From: Prochlorococcus sp. AG-347-G22
GTDB lineage: Bacteria; Cyanobacteriota; Cyanobacteriia; PCC-6307; Cyanobiaceae
Assembly (NCBI GenBank): GCA_003281635.1
Contig: QCBK01000001.1
Location: 62,001-126,000, forward strand
Reading direction: 5' to 3'
DNA length: 64,000 nt
In this document: positions 24,852 through 34,425 of the stretch, in pieces
How positions within the stretch are numbered: position 1 is the stretch's first letter
Layout of the letters: every line of letters begins with the position of its first letter
Translations under genes and position numbers: made by a program
Notes under the pieces: model-generated
The model's database searches: none
What the model was told of the DNA's origin: nothing
Seen by the model: the letters and a program-made list of their open reading frames with translations, nothing else

Positions 24852-26240
24852 TTATTGAAACTTTTTCATTTCTACTTTATTAAAAATCAATGCAATAAAA
24901 AGAATTGCGAATGTAATAAGAGCACAAATTTCTGTCCAATAATCTAACCCAATTTTAGAAATCATTAATGGTGCAAGAACTGTGAATAGCCCCCCAGATA
25001 GAATTAACTGAGCAAATAGCTGTTTTGACGTGAAAATTGGTAAAGTCTTAGAAATATTTTTAGGATCTGCAAGCCTTAGAAGGAGTAACCCTGAAGCTAC
25101 TACACCTGTAGAATTTCCAAATTCTATCAAACTTTTTTCAAACCAATAATCATCAAAAATAAAGTATGCAAAATAAGCAATGCAGATTAAATTCCAAAAT
25201 AAACCGAAAATAGTAAACACTAAAATTAGTATCCAATTATCAAAAACAACTGCAATATCTAAACTCGCCATAGCTGTAAAAATTAACAAGTCTGTGGATA
25301 AAATACCAATCTCCCTTTGCAGAATATTTGAAATAAATTCTGTATTTTTGGTTTTCTCTAAAATATATCTGATAAGGAGCGAACCTATAAGGATAAAAGG
25401 GAATACTGGTAGTGAAAAAATAATTTCCTTCGAAAAATCACCAAAAGAAATTGAAATATACCTTAAAAATTTAAGTAGCAAAACACCAAAAGAAATTGCC
25501 AAACCGGAAAAACCAAGATTTATAATAAAAATTCTTAAATCTGCAAAAATTCCTATCTTATTTTTTTCCTTTAGCTTATCTTTTTGTTCAATAATTTCCT
25601 CAGTATCTGAAAGACCAAAAGTTCTACCAAGAAAAATAAATATGCTACCCAATATTGATGAGGATAAAAGACCCATTGTTGCCATCGCCAAACCTAGATC
25701 TAAACCATTTGGGAAACCTAGTTTGTTAAAACTTTCACCAATTATTGATGCAGCTCCATGACCACCCTCAAAACCGACCTCTATTAAACATCCCATTAGA
25801 GGATTTGCATCCATAGATGGAGGCAGAAAATATTTAACAACTAGACCGCCAACAAAAAATTGTCCGAAACCTAGGGAAAGAGCTAATAGAAATTGATTAC
25901 AAATCGGCTTAACTAAACCATTTATATTAGGGATAGGTCTTCCCATCATTAAAGTTGCGAAGACTAATGATAAAAGAGGAGTAGGAAAATTACTCCAAAC
26001 ATTGATTGTTTCTTTTGGTAAAAGGTGTATCGCTCCAAATGGGCCTACTGATATACCTAAAATTCCTGATATGACGGCAATCGGCAATCCAAATCTTTCA
26101 AGTTGAACTGCTAATTTAAGTTTTCTCCCAAAAATCAACAAAAAAAATATAATTAAAAATCCAAAAAAACTTATTAAGAGAGAATTTGAAAAAATATCTT
26201 TATTCTGTAGAGAAAAAATATTCAACGATTTCAAAAACAT
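24852..26240 (-). CDS. gltS: Sodium/glutamate symporter family protein (GltS)
   Basis: The 462-residue plasma-membrane protein has about twelve hydrophobic segments in two repeats. The first repeat carries GFEGGHGAASIIG (about 154-166) and the second NSTGVVASGLLLLRLADP (about 377-394), the paired re-entrant loops that mark the GltS family of sodium-driven glutamate carriers. Length is somewhat above the 400 of E. coli GltS because of a charged loop near residues 215-240. Substrate is assumed from the family. It sits just after the pcb terminator and therefore needs its own promoter, in the 87-base gap. Confidence 0.85.
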   Translation of the reverse strand: MFLKSLNIFSLQNKDIFSNSLLISFFGFLIIFFLLIFGRKLKLAVQLERFGLPIAVISGILGISVGPFGAIHLLPKETINVWSNFPTPLLSLVFATLMMGRPIPNINGLVKPICNQFLLALSLGFGQFFVGGLVVKYFLPPSMDANPLMGCLIEVGFEGGHGAASIIGESFNKLGFPNGLDLGLAMATMGLLSSSILGSIFIFLGRTFGLSDTEEIIEQKDKLKEKNKIGIFADLRIFIINLGFSGLAISFGVLLLKFLRYISISFGDFSKEIIFSLPVFPFILIGSLLIRYILEKTKNTEFISNILQREIGILSTDLLIFTAMASLDIAVVFDNWILILVFTIFGLFWNLICIAYFAYFIFDDYWFEKSLIEFGNSTGVVASGLLLLRLADPKNISKTLPIFTSKQLFAQLILSGGLFTVLAPLMISKIGLDYWTEICALITFAILFIALIFNKVEMKKFQ

Positions 26241-26283
26241 ATAATTATCAATCTAAATTAATAAACAAAATTTTTCAAATAAA

Positions 26284-26305
26284 AAAGGCCCTGTAGAGGG
26301 CCTTT
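26284..26305 (-). terminator. Rho-independent terminator of pcb
   Basis: AAAGGCCCT (26284-26292) and AGGGCCTTT (26297-26305) form a perfect nine-base stem with a GTAG loop. On the minus strand the stem is followed by a T run. It lies 22 bases past the pcb stop and is the clearest terminator in the window. An A/T run on the other side means it could also work for rightward transcripts. Confidence 0.92.
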
Positions 26306-26327
26306 AATTTAAAGATTAATTTAGAAT

Positions 26328-27386
26328 TTAATCTTTAAGAGTAATTGTGGCACTATCAATATTACTAATAGCATTAGTAACTCTCTTGAAATCAAAGCCT
26401 AATGCTCTTAGAGCATGCCAAAGGTGACCTTGAATAAAGAAGAAACCAAAATAGTAGTGAACATTTGCTAACCATGCCCTTGATGTAAACTCACCATCAG
26501 GAAGATCAACAGTATCAATCCAATATGGAGAAATACTAAACTTCAACTCTAGTGGTTCACCAAAATATTCAACAGGATATACAGTTGTATTTGATGCACT
26601 CCAGAAAGCTGCAATAATAGCCATCCAGCCTATACCTGCTAATGACCAAGATAGAACAGCTTCGGCTGATAGAAGACCTTTACCTTTGAACTTGGTAAAT
26701 TCTCCTACCTGCTTAGTAGCAATATGCCATGCACCACCTGTTATCTCTACAAAAGCTAAGAATGCATGACCACCCATAACCTCTTCCAAACTATCAATAG
26801 TCAAAAAGTCTGTTTGATGATTCCAAATTTTTGCTAAGTTTAATTCGTATTCAACTTGTCTTACGGCACCAATAGCTGGATCATAAATCCCATGGACTCT
26901 GGCCCATTCAACGAAAGCAATAACCGCAAATCCTAAGAAGAGGAGATGATGTCCAAGAATAAATGTCAATTTGTCAGGATTATCCCATTCAATATTGAAT
27001 TTTCTTGCTCTAGCAATATCTGAATCTTCTAAATTTCCTGGAAGAAGTAGAGAGTGTAAAAGTCCTCCAGCAGCTAAAACCATAGAAGAAACTAAATGTA
27101 CGATTGCTATTGCAAGTACAGGTTTAGTGTCTCCCATCGCCACGCCATTAGCGTCAAACCCTATCCCTAGAGTTGCTAAGTGAGGAAGAACAATTAAAGG
27201 TTGATGACCCATAGGAACACTAGGATCAAATCGTGAAAGTTCAAAAAGGGTGAAAGCACCAGCCCAGAAAACAATTAATCCTGCATGAGCTACATGAGCA
27301 GCGATAAATTTTCCTGAGCGATTAGCTACACCTGAATTTCCAGCCCACCACCCGTAAGTGGTATCTGGATTACCGTAGGTTTGCAT
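26328..27386 (-). CDS. pcb: Prochlorophyte chlorophyll a/b-binding antenna protein
   Basis: Pcb is the divinyl-chlorophyll antenna of Prochlorococcus, placed around photosystem II in the thylakoid. The 352 residues have six membrane segments with the chlorophyll-ligand histidines of the CP43/IsiA family, and lack the large lumenal loop of CP43. Marks are the start [30 protein letters not shown] (His32, His35), [16 protein letters not shown] and the last helix [21 protein letters not shown]. Codon use is less AT-biased than in the neighbours, as expected of a highly expressed gene. It stands alone: a strong terminator follows and 329 bases precede it. Confidence 0.96.
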   Translation of the reverse strand: MQTYGNPDTTYGWWAGNSGVANRSGKFIAAHVAHAGLIVFWAGAFTLFELSRFDPSVPMGHQPLIVLPHLATLGIGFDANGVAMGDTKPVLAIAIVHLVSSMVLAAGGLLHSLLLPGNLEDSDIARARKFNIEWDNPDKLTFILGHHLLFLGFAVIAFVEWARVHGIYDPAIGAVRQVEYELNLAKIWNHQTDFLTIDSLEEVMGGHAFLAFVEITGGAWHIATKQVGEFTKFKGKGLLSAEAVLSWSLAGIGWMAIIAAFWSASNTTVYPVEYFGEPLELKFSISPYWIDTVDLPDGEFTSRAWLANVHYYFGFFFIQGHLWHALRALGFDFKRVTNAISNIDSATITLKD

Positions 27387-27715
27387 TTAGGAAATGATTA
27401 GCTTAAACGTTTTGAGAATACTTTAATTTTCATCAAACAGTTGGATTCACAACAAAATTGTAAAAATTAGTAATCCTAAGAAAAAAAAATTAATTAATCT
27501 ACCAAAAAAATTAACTATAAAAGAAGTTAGATTTCAACAGTAAAGTTATTGCCAGAGAATAGATTACGTATCAAATAAAAAGTGTTTTAAGTTTAATTTA
27601 TTTTTATTAAATTTCTTTTTGCTGACATTAAACGATGTTTTGTTTCATTAAACCATCCTATTTATTGCCTCATTCTCAAACAATTATTAAATATGGGATA
27701 AGACATCATAATATT
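27387..27715. other. Gap between pcb and a small rightward gene
   Basis: These 329 bases must hold the pcb promoter and 5' leader (leftward) and the start signals of the small gene at 27716. I could not fix a -10/-35 pair with confidence on either strand. The frame of the small gene is open back to 27635, but that part does not look coding. No RNA structure of note was found. Confidence 0.4.
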
Positions 27716-27892
27716 ATGACTACTTCTCAAGAGTCTTCTAGAAAATTTTCACTAGAAATGAAATCTGAAGTTCATTACAAAAAGGCTGCAAAATCATACA
27801 GAAAATCAAAACAATATATAAATATGATTAACTTATATCCAACTTTGCAAAACACTCTTATTGAGTGTAAGGATGAGAATCTAATAGAATAA
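27716..27892 (+). CDS. Small unknown protein
   Basis: The likely start is ATG 27716, giving 58 residues (TTSQESSRKFSLEMKSEV at the N terminus). The frame runs open from 27635, but the added 27 residues lack a pattern that would support them. The protein is soluble, rich in Lys, Ser and Tyr, with a helical middle (HYKKAAKSYRKSKQYINMI). No family is recognised. It is divergent from pcb. Confidence 0.4.
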   Translation: MTTSQESSRKFSLEMKSEVHYKKAAKSYRKSKQYINMINLYPTLQNTLIECKDENLIE

Positions 27893-27936
27893 GTATTATA
27901 TAAAATTTCAAAATTAATCAAAAAAGATATTAGTTT

Positions 27937-28170
27937 TTAGGCTGCTATATTTAAGTTTTCTTCAGAATAAAATTTATTAATTATTTGTCTGCACATTTTT
28001 ATATTGTAAAGCGCTTTGGGTTTCCAAGGTTTTTTCTGGCCGAGTGGAGAGCTTTTCCAATGAATCCCGGGCTTGAGTATTCCATGTTCACGTAAAAAAG
28101 AAAGTTTAACCTCAGATATTCCCAGTTTTTCCGCTGTCAGCTCAGATGAGATCCACATATCCCCTAACAT
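27937..28170 (-). CDS. Small helix-turn-helix-like protein
   Basis: The 77-residue basic protein begins with WISSELTAEKLGISEVKL, which fits a helix-turn-helix of the excisionase/MerR kind, followed by REHGILKPGIHW, the usual wing-like continuation (a hydrophobic helix, Gly, and a Trp after the turn). Such small proteins bind DNA as excisionases or adaptors of terminase or regulators. No recombinase is near. It might be a host regulator or a phage leftover. It lies between pcb and hisS among other short unknown genes. Confidence 0.55.
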   Translation of the reverse strand: MLGDMWISSELTAEKLGISEVKLSFLREHGILKPGIHWKSSPLGQKKPWKPKALYNIKMCRQIINKFYSEENLNIAA

Positions 28171-28305
28171 TGAATTAAGTAAATATTATTAATCCTTGAT
28201 AACGTTAATTTTATTTTTTTGAAAGGGGTAAAACTTTTAAATAATTATTAAGTAACAAAAAACCTAGTATTAAAAAAAAAAGAGATTCGAAAGATTTATA
28301 TCAAA

Positions 28306-28605
28306 TTAAGAAATATTAAATAAAGAGTCTTCATTAATAAATATCTCATCGATACCCTCACCTTTATTTATGGATTTATAAATAACGTATTCTTCTGTAA
28401 TTGATTGATGCTTTAAAAGATTGATCCAACCCTTTTGCCAATTTCCACTATTTATTAATTCTTCGTAAGTAGTTTTTAAGTTAATTTCAGAATCAAGGAC
28501 AGAAACCAACATAAAACTTATATTGCCTTTTTCATTAGTCTCATTTACTAAAACAAAATGTCTCAATCCATTTATGGTTTTATTAGAAGTCCAGTAATTT
28601 TCCAT
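28306..28605 (-). CDS. Small unknown protein in the hisS operon
   Basis: The 99-residue protein has alternating hydrophobic and polar residues that suggest a small beta-rich fold (NGLRHFVLVNE, GNISFMLVSVLD, EEYVIYKSI). GNWQKGWINLLKH (about 53-65) is a Trp-rich helix. No family is recognised. It starts two bases after the preceding leftward gene and is part of the hisS transcript. Confidence 0.55.
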   Translation of the reverse strand: MENYWTSNKTINGLRHFVLVNETNEKGNISFMLVSVLDSEINLKTTYEELINSGNWQKGWINLLKHQSITEEYVIYKSINKGEGIDEIFINEDSLFNIS

Positions 28606-28607
28606 GA

Positions 28608-28898
28608 TTATTTTTTCTTGATGTTCCCCTCAGCATTTTTTTTAGATATTTTCTTATATTCATTTCTTATTTCCTCTAATAAAAGTTTTCTTCTATCCAT
28701 ATAGTTAGCAGAATCTTGTTTTGATAAGTTATACCTTTCTTTTTTAGTTAAATTCATCCAATTTTTAAGATTCTTTTTATTGAAGGTTGTTAATTTTTTA
28801 GACTTCAAAACTTTTTGTTTTCTATTAAATTTAAAAAAATTCCTTAAATTAAAGAAAATAAATATAAAAAGAAAAATTATCACAAACTTTAAGAGCAT
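28608..28898 (-). CDS. Small membrane-anchored basic protein
   Basis: Residues 4-20 are one hydrophobic segment (FVIIFLFIFIFFNL); the remaining 76 residues are very basic (RKQKVLKSKK, NKKNLKNWMNLTKKERYNL) and should face the cytoplasm. This resembles a tail that touches RNA, DNA or membrane lipid, but no family is known to me. Its first base is the last base of hisS, so translation is coupled to hisS. Confidence 0.5.
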   Translation of the reverse strand: MLLKFVIIFLFIFIFFNLRNFFKFNRKQKVLKSKKLTTFNKKNLKNWMNLTKKERYNLSKQDSANYMDRRKLLLEEIRNEYKKISKKNAEGNIKKK

Positions 28899-30181
28899 TA
28901 CTTCGCAAGTAAGTTTTTATTTATCCACTTTTCTAATTCCATATCATTCCCAAAAGATATAACCTCTTCTTCATTCTGATTACTTGATTGATCGAAGAGC
29001 CTTATAATAAATTCACCTTTAACTGCCTCATCATCACCAATAACAATAATACTTTTGGATTTTAGTTTATTTGCTTTTTTAAATTGTTTAGAAAATGAAG
29101 CTCCGCTTAAATCTAATTCAACTAACAAATCATAATTTCTTAATTTTCTAGATAAATCCATTGCTAATGATTCAGCAATTAAGCCTTGATTAATGATATA
29201 GATATCAGTATTTCTTGGAATTTCAAGCGCTTTTCCTGCGAGTAAAATTAATCTTTCTAAACCAATAGCAAAACCAATTGCAGGGGTATTTGGCCCTCCC
29301 ATTTGTTTTATTAGATCGTCGTATCTTCCTCCTCCGCAAACTGTAGCTTGGGAGCCTAGAGCCCCACTAGTAATTTCAAAAGCTGTATGAGTGTAGTAAT
29401 CTAAACCTCTTACAAGATTAAAATTTTCAACATAAGGTATTTTTAAAACTTCTAAATTTTTCTTTAAGTTTGAATATCTTTTATGGCTTTTTTCAGATAA
29501 AAAATTTAGTAATCTTGGGGCATTCTTTAGAGCTTTTTGAGTTTGAATATTCTTGGAGTCAAAAATCCTTAAGGGATTTTTAGTAATCCTATTCTGAGAA
29601 TCTAAATCTAAAGAATTTTTATTTATTTCTAACCATTTTAAAAAGGATTTTTGAAAATTTAATCTATCATTAAGATCTCCCAAAGTATTTATTTCAAGAT
29701 TAAGTTCTTTTATTCCTAATTTGCCTAAGATATCCCAAGCTAAAGCAATAATCTCTACATCACTTCTAACTGAATCGTATCCTACAAACTCGACGCCTAA
29801 CTGATGAAACTGCCTTTGCCTACCTGCTTGAGGTCTTTCATATCGAAACATAGGCCCCATGTACCAAAGTTTTTGTAAAGGATTACTAGATAACATTCGA
29901 TTTTGTATTAATGCTCGTACAACGGATGCGGTTCCTTCAGGCCTAAGAGTGCAAGATCTCTCCCCTCTATCAATAAATGTATACATTTCCTTATTGACAA
30001 CATCTGTTCCTTCACCAATTCCTCTTATAAATAATTCGGTCATTTCTAGTATTGGTGTTCTTATTTCATTGATAGATGCTCTTGCAAGCTGATCTAATAC
30101 AATTTTCTCAACGTTTTGCCACTTTATTAATTGATCGGGCAGCAAATCTACCGTTCCTCTAAGATTTTTTAAGTTATTCAA
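28898..30181 (-). CDS. hisS: Histidyl-tRNA synthetase
   Basis: The enzyme charges tRNA-His with histidine. The 427 residues fit the bacterial form. Class II motif 2 is FRYERPQAGRQRQFHQ (about 112-127), the HisA signature LVRGLDYYTHTAFE (about 257-270) and the motif 3 region GFAIGLERLILL follow. The C-terminal 90 residues are the anticodon-binding domain (IYIINQG and IVIGDDEAVKGEFIIR). It heads a leftward unit with two short unknown genes. A divergent gene starts 98 bases away. Confidence 0.97.
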   Translation of the reverse strand: MNNLKNLRGTVDLLPDQLIKWQNVEKIVLDQLARASINEIRTPILEMTELFIRGIGEGTDVVNKEMYTFIDRGERSCTLRPEGTASVVRALIQNRMLSSNPLQKLWYMGPMFRYERPQAGRQRQFHQLGVEFVGYDSVRSDVEIIALAWDILGKLGIKELNLEINTLGDLNDRLNFQKSFLKWLEINKNSLDLDSQNRITKNPLRIFDSKNIQTQKALKNAPRLLNFLSEKSHKRYSNLKKNLEVLKIPYVENFNLVRGLDYYTHTAFEITSGALGSQATVCGGGRYDDLIKQMGGPNTPAIGFAIGLERLILLAGKALEIPRNTDIYIINQGLIAESLAMDLSRKLRNYDLLVELDLSGASFSKQFKKANKLKSKSIIVIGDDEAVKGEFIIRLFDQSSNQNEEEVISFGNDMELEKWINKNLLAK

Positions 30182-30279
30182 AGTTCTAGAAAATAATTCA
30201 AAATTTTTAATTCGAGTAGGAATTAATCTTTAATTGATTGTTTTGTGGGACAATTTTAATTTAACATTAAGAAAAACCC

Positions 30280-30702
30280 TTGGGAATTAATAAAAATAAA
30301 GAGACTCTGCATTGCGGTACAAAACCCAAAAAAATTGCTTTTGGAATAGCACCCCTTGGTATCGTTTCGGTGGGAATAGTGCCAATGGGAGTAATAAGTA
30401 TTGGAGTAGTTCCAATGGGTGTATTATCTTTTGGTGCAGTAGCAATGGGAATAGTCAATTTATCAGTAGTTGGGATGGGAATTATCTCTGCTGGGTTAAC
30501 GACTATGGGAATATGGGAGTATTCACCTCATTCTCAAAACAATCATCATAATCATTCCAAAAAAATTTCAAATCCAAGCAAAGAAAATATGATGTCAGAT
30601 CTATTTAACACTAAACTAGAAGCTGAAAAGGCTGCCTTAAAATACGGATGTATCGGAGCACATAAAATGGGTAAAAAATGGATGCCCTGTAATATGCATT
30701 AG
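30280..30702 (+). CDS. Decapeptide-repeat protein with C-terminal DUF3721-like domain
   Basis: The 140 residues have three parts. Residues 22-79 are a glycine-rich hydrophobic tandem repeat with a ten-residue unit, G-[IVL]-[VT]-P-M-G-[VI]-[ILV]-S-[hydrophobic], in nearly six copies. Residues 84-104 are His/Asn-rich (NNHHNHS). Residues 107-140 (LFNTKLEAEKAALKYGC, then CIGAHKMGKKWMPC) match the DUF3721 family of marine cyanobacteria, with Cys124 and Cys137. The repeat could be a membrane-embedded or beta-roll structure. Function unknown. The start is a TTG at 30280, since the frame has a stop at 30268 and no ATG before the repeat. Confidence 0.65.
   Translation: MGINKNKETLHCGTKPKKIAFGIAPLGIVSVGIVPMGVISIGVVPMGVLSFGAVAMGIVNLSVVGMGIISAGLTTMGIWEYSPHSQNNHHNHSKKISNPSKENMMSDLFNTKLEAEKAALKYGCIGAHKMGKKWMPCNMH
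30343..30516 (+). repeat. 30-base tandem repeat, about 5.8 imperfect copies
   Basis: The DNA behind the decapeptide repeat has a 30-base period, with copies starting at 30343, 30373, 30403, 30433, 30463 and 30493. The motif CCAATGGG or a close form recurs in most copies. Copies have diverged at third positions while amino acids are kept, which argues for an old repeat under selection rather than recent slippage. Confidence 0.85.
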
Positions 30703-30732
30703 ATATTTTCTGAGTCAAAAATTTATTGAATC

Positions 30733-31512
30733 TTAATTCAAAATCTCTACTCTAAAATCAAGATTTTTTGCCTCATCAGTAGTTAATTTTCTTGACCAAG
30801 CTCCCTGCACAGGACTATTCCATCTGAACCCAGCATTTTTGGCTAAAGATCTATTTTCGTAACTAATAAGCGCCTTGTATAAAAACCTTGGTTCGGTAGC
30901 TTTAAGTAAAAGTTCCTCTAGATTATCGCATTTTTTGAAGACCTCAGATAAGTAAAAGCAATCAGATAAAGCTCTATGTAAATTCCAAACTGGTATTGCA
31001 AAAGATAAAGCTAAATCAGTTACTGAGGGTCTATTTTTTAGTGATTTTTGAAAAGACCAATTAATATCCTCCAAACTGCATATCCATTTTTTATTAAGTT
31101 TAGGTAATCTTCCTTTCCCGAACCATTTCTTATCAAACTCTACATTATGCGCGACAATGAAATCCGAACAATCAACAAGTTTCAGAAAGAAATTCAATCC
31201 CTCTTCCCATGGTTGAGAGATATTAGTTACTTCAGCAGATATACCATTCACATGTTCAGCTTCATTATTATTAACTGGTAATAAAAATGAAACTTGTGAA
31301 AGCACGCACTTAAAAGATACATCAAACAAAATACAACCTATCTCTAACACTTCATCTTTATTTTCGTCTAAACCTGTTGTTTCAGTATCAAGAATTAAAA
31401 TTTTTTCAATTTTTTTATTTTGATTAACAACACTCTCTTCAGAGGGATGTCTAATAACTTGATCCTGAAGAATATCCAATTGATTTAATTCTTTTTTGTT
31501 AGATAGATCCAA
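30733..31512 (-). CDS. DnaQ-like 3'-5' exonuclease
   Basis: The 259-residue protein carries a DEDDh exonuclease: LDTETTG (Asp42, Glu44), AHNVEFDKKW (Asp127) and NLHRALSDC (His179, Asp184). All five catalytic residues are present. It resembles the epsilon subunit of DNA polymerase III, but has extra parts at both ends: about 36 polar residues before it and about 60 after it (LYKALISYENRSLAKNAGF). It may be the polymerase proofreader or a separate exonuclease; a cyanobacterial genome may hold several. Confidence 0.82.
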   Translation of the reverse strand: MDLSNKKELNQLDILQDQVIRHPSEESVVNQNKKIEKILILDTETTGLDENKDEVLEIGCILFDVSFKCVLSQVSFLLPVNNNEAEHVNGISAEVTNISQPWEEGLNFFLKLVDCSDFIVAHNVEFDKKWFGKGRLPKLNKKWICSLEDINWSFQKSLKNRPSVTDLALSFAIPVWNLHRALSDCFYLSEVFKKCDNLEELLLKATEPRFLYKALISYENRSLAKNAGFRWNSPVQGAWSRKLTTDEAKNLDFRVEILN

Positions 31513-31629
31513 TTAACTGAAAACACTTTCATTTATCTTGACGCATTTAATAAAAATTTCTCTTAAATTAATATTAATTAAGATTCATGATTAGAAAATA
31601 ATTTTTTAAACATTTTTAGTTTTTGAAAG

Positions 31630-32352
31630 ATGACTTTTACAAAATATCAATTTAATAATTTTTGTTATTGGCCTTCAAATCCTAAAAAAATTGTGGAATT
31701 TATTGGTGGAAGTTATCTAGCTTCTAAACCAGATTTAACTTATAGAAGATTCATAGATAGTTTAATTAATAAAAACTATGCAGTACATGCATATAAATAC
31801 AATCCACAATTCGATCACCAACAACTTGCTACTAAAGCATGGAGGGATTTCAAGAATTGTCGAATATCTTTATCCAAGAGAATAGGAGCATCAATTCCTT
31901 CAATAAGAATTGGCCATAGCCTAGGCTGCAAACTTCATCTAATTTCCCCTGATGGTGGAAGAAATTGCGAAAAATTCATATCAATAAGTTTTAATAACTT
32001 CAGTGCGAACAAATCTATTCCATTATTGAAACAAATTTCTCAAAAATTTGAATTCAACAGTGAATTTAGCCCAAGCCCTGAAAGAACTTTGCGATTAATT
32101 GAAAAAACATATAATCAAAAAAATAATTTCCTAATAAAATTCAACTCAGACGAATTAGATCAAACAGATAAATTGTTTTCTTGTCTGAAAGCAAGAAAAG
32201 AAGATAATTCTAAAGGAGTAATGTTAAAAGGTACACACACAATAATTGCAAGCGCAGGACTAAGAGAAAATTTTTTGGGAGACTGGGCCGATGATGAATT
32301 CAAAAGAAATACTATTAAAAAAATTTCTAATTTAATTGATAAATCTGATTAG
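31630..32352 (+). CDS. DUF1350-family alpha/beta-hydrolase-like protein
   Basis: The 240 residues match the DUF1350 family of cyanobacteria and plastids. [14 protein letters not shown] (21-34) gives the first strand and oxyanion loop, and [10 protein letters not shown] (94-103) the nucleophile elbow, with Ser97 in a G-x-S-x-G setting. [11 protein letters not shown] near the C terminus has a histidine where the catalytic one is expected. The substrate is not known; a lipid or ester is likely. It is divergent from the exonuclease gene and shares four bases with the end of acs. Confidence 0.8.
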   Translation: MTFTKYQFNNFCYWPSNPKKIVEFIGGSYLASKPDLTYRRFIDSLINKNYAVHAYKYNPQFDHQQLATKAWRDFKNCRISLSKRIGASIPSIRIGHSLGCKLHLISPDGGRNCEKFISISFNNFSANKSIPLLKQISQKFEFNSEFSPSPERTLRLIEKTYNQKNNFLIKFNSDELDQTDKLFSCLKARKEDNSKGVMLKGTHTIIASAGLRENFLGDWADDEFKRNTIKKISNLIDKSD

Positions 32353-34331
32353 GATAATTCTTTCAGCTTTTCCAAAACAGAACTATCTTCAAGAGTGCTT
32401 ATATCACCTCTAATTTTTTCTCCAGCAGCCAAAGATCTTAAAATTCGCCTCATAATTTTTCCACTACGTGTTTTTGGAAGAGAGTCGGAAATTATAATTT
32501 TTTCAGGCTTTGCGATAATTCCAATTTCATTAACAACATGCTTCTTTAAATTCTCAACTAGTTCTGAAGAACCGTTAACATCTTTCTCTAGGGATACAAA
32601 AGCAACTATAACTTCACCTTTTAAATCATCTTTTTTGCCAACGACCGCAGACTCTGCAACTGATTTATGACTTACCAAAGCAGATTCTATTTCCATTGTT
32701 CCTAACCGATGTCCTGAAACACTTATAACATCATCAACTCTTCCCATAATCCATATATATCCATCTTCATCAATGCGTGCTCCATCTCCAGCAAAATAAA
32801 CATTTTTTTCTCCTGCAAAGGAAATATATTCCCAATAACTCTCCAAATATCTCTCTGAGTTTCCGTGAATTGTTCTCATCATACCTGGCCAAGGTTTCTT
32901 AATAATTAAATAGCCCCCTTCGTTCTCCTTAACCTTATCTCCATTCTTATCGACGATTTCAACTTCTATTCCTGGCAAAGGAAAAGTAGCTGAACCTGGC
33001 TTTGTAGCAACTACTCCAGGCAAGGGACTGATCATTACACCACCAGTCTCAGTTTGCCACCAAGTATCAACAATAGGGCATTTATTTTTACCAATAACAT
33101 TCTTGTACCACATCCATGCTTCAGGATTAATTGGTTCTCCAACTGTGCCCAAAAGTCTAAGACTCTTCAAATTATATTTATCAGGTATTTCACGCCCAGA
33201 CTTCATAAATGATCTTATTGCAGTTGGTGCAGTATAAAAAATAGAAACCTTATATTTTTGAACAATTTCCCAAAAAGCCCCTAAATTTGAGGGTCTTGGC
33301 ACTCCCTCATACATTAAGGTTGTAGCACCATTAGATAAAGGCCCATAAACTATATAACTATGACCTGTAATCCAACCGACATCAGCAGTACACCAGTAAA
33401 TATCGTCATCTTTTAAGTCAAAAATCCATTTAAATGTCAAATGGGACCAAAGATTGTAACCACCTGTAGTGTGAACTACACCTTTGGGTTTTCCAGTAGA
33501 GCCTGAAGTATAAAGAATAAAAAGCCTATCTTCGCTATTCATTATTTCTGGTTCACAATAATCTTTTTGATTTTTTAATAATTCGTGCCACCAAAAATCT
33601 CTATCATCAACCATCACAATATTTTTTTGGGATCGTTGAACAACAATTACTTTTTCAACAACTTTATCTGCCCCACTTTCAATGGCCGCATCAACTGCTT
33701 TCTTAAGTTCAATCACCTTATCTTTTCTAAAGCCGCCATCAGCAGTAATAACAAATCTTGCGTTTCCATCAATTAACCTATCTTTTAATGCTTCTGAAGA
33801 AAATCCTCCGAAGACAACTGAATGAGGCGCGCCAATTCTTGCACAAGCTAAAATTGCAAACATCGCTTCAGGAATCATCGGCATATAAATACATACCAAA
33901 TCTCCTTTTTTTACACCAATTGCTTTTAATGCATTAGCTGCTTTGCATACCTCTTTTAGAAGTTCTTCGTAAGTATATTTTTTGCAATCTCCGGGTTCGC
34001 CTTCCCAAATAAGAGCAGTCTTTCCTCCAAGCCCTCTCTTAATGTGTCTATCTAAGCAGTTATATGTAATATTGAGTTTCCCCTCTTTGAACCATTTAAA
34101 AAAGGGGGCATTTTCGTTATCTAATACAGTTTGAAATGGCTCAAACCAATCTAATTCAGATTTTGCAAAAGATTCCCAGAATTGAATAGGCTCATCCGAT
34201 GCCTGTTTTTTTAGACTTAGTAATTCTTCTTGAGTACTAATATTTGAGTTTTCTGCAAATTTTTTTGATGGAGGGAAAATTCTCTTCTCTTCAAGTATGT
34301 TATTGATTGAATTTTTTTTATCTAATGACAT
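32349..34331 (-). CDS. acs: Acetyl-CoA synthetase
   Basis: The enzyme makes acetyl-CoA from acetate, ATP and CoA by way of acetyl-adenylate. The 660 residues have the typical length. [20 protein letters not shown] is the phosphate-binding loop, WWQTETGG the acyl-site motif, and [20 protein letters not shown] the hinge region; the C-terminal [12 protein letters not shown] has the catalytic lysine that is also the acetylation site. [14 protein letters not shown] is typical of acetate-specific members. It is probably a single-gene unit; the gap to sds is 94 bases. Confidence 0.97.
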   Translation of the reverse strand: MSLDKKNSINNILEEKRIFPPSKKFAENSNISTQEELLSLKKQASDEPIQFWESFAKSELDWFEPFQTVLDNENAPFFKWFKEGKLNITYNCLDRHIKRGLGGKTALIWEGEPGDCKKYTYEELLKEVCKAANALKAIGVKKGDLVCIYMPMIPEAMFAILACARIGAPHSVVFGGFSSEALKDRLIDGNARFVITADGGFRKDKVIELKKAVDAAIESGADKVVEKVIVVQRSQKNIVMVDDRDFWWHELLKNQKDYCEPEIMNSEDRLFILYTSGSTGKPKGVVHTTGGYNLWSHLTFKWIFDLKDDDIYWCTADVGWITGHSYIVYGPLSNGATTLMYEGVPRPSNLGAFWEIVQKYKVSIFYTAPTAIRSFMKSGREIPDKYNLKSLRLLGTVGEPINPEAWMWYKNVIGKNKCPIVDTWWQTETGGVMISPLPGVVATKPGSATFPLPGIEVEIVDKNGDKVKENEGGYLIIKKPWPGMMRTIHGNSERYLESYWEYISFAGEKNVYFAGDGARIDEDGYIWIMGRVDDVISVSGHRLGTMEIESALVSHKSVAESAVVGKKDDLKGEVIVAFVSLEKDVNGSSELVENLKKHVVNEIGIIAKPEKIIISDSLPKTRSGKIMRRILRSLAAGEKIRGDISTLEDSSVLEKLKELS

Positions 34332-34425
34332 TAAATAAATCTATGCTTAATAAATTTAGTCGAAAAAATTAAGCTTTTCAAAAATTTTAATATTAATTTA
34401 GCTCATAGATTTATTTCTAATAGAT

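Noticed and set aside
25180-25761. 193-codon frame antisense to gltS
   Set aside because: It lies wholly within a well-supported membrane protein gene; its Lys/Ile/Ser composition is the mirror of hydrophobic codons.
30343-30516. The 30-base repeat as a CRISPR array
   Set aside because: There are no spacers; the units are contiguous, in frame and coding.
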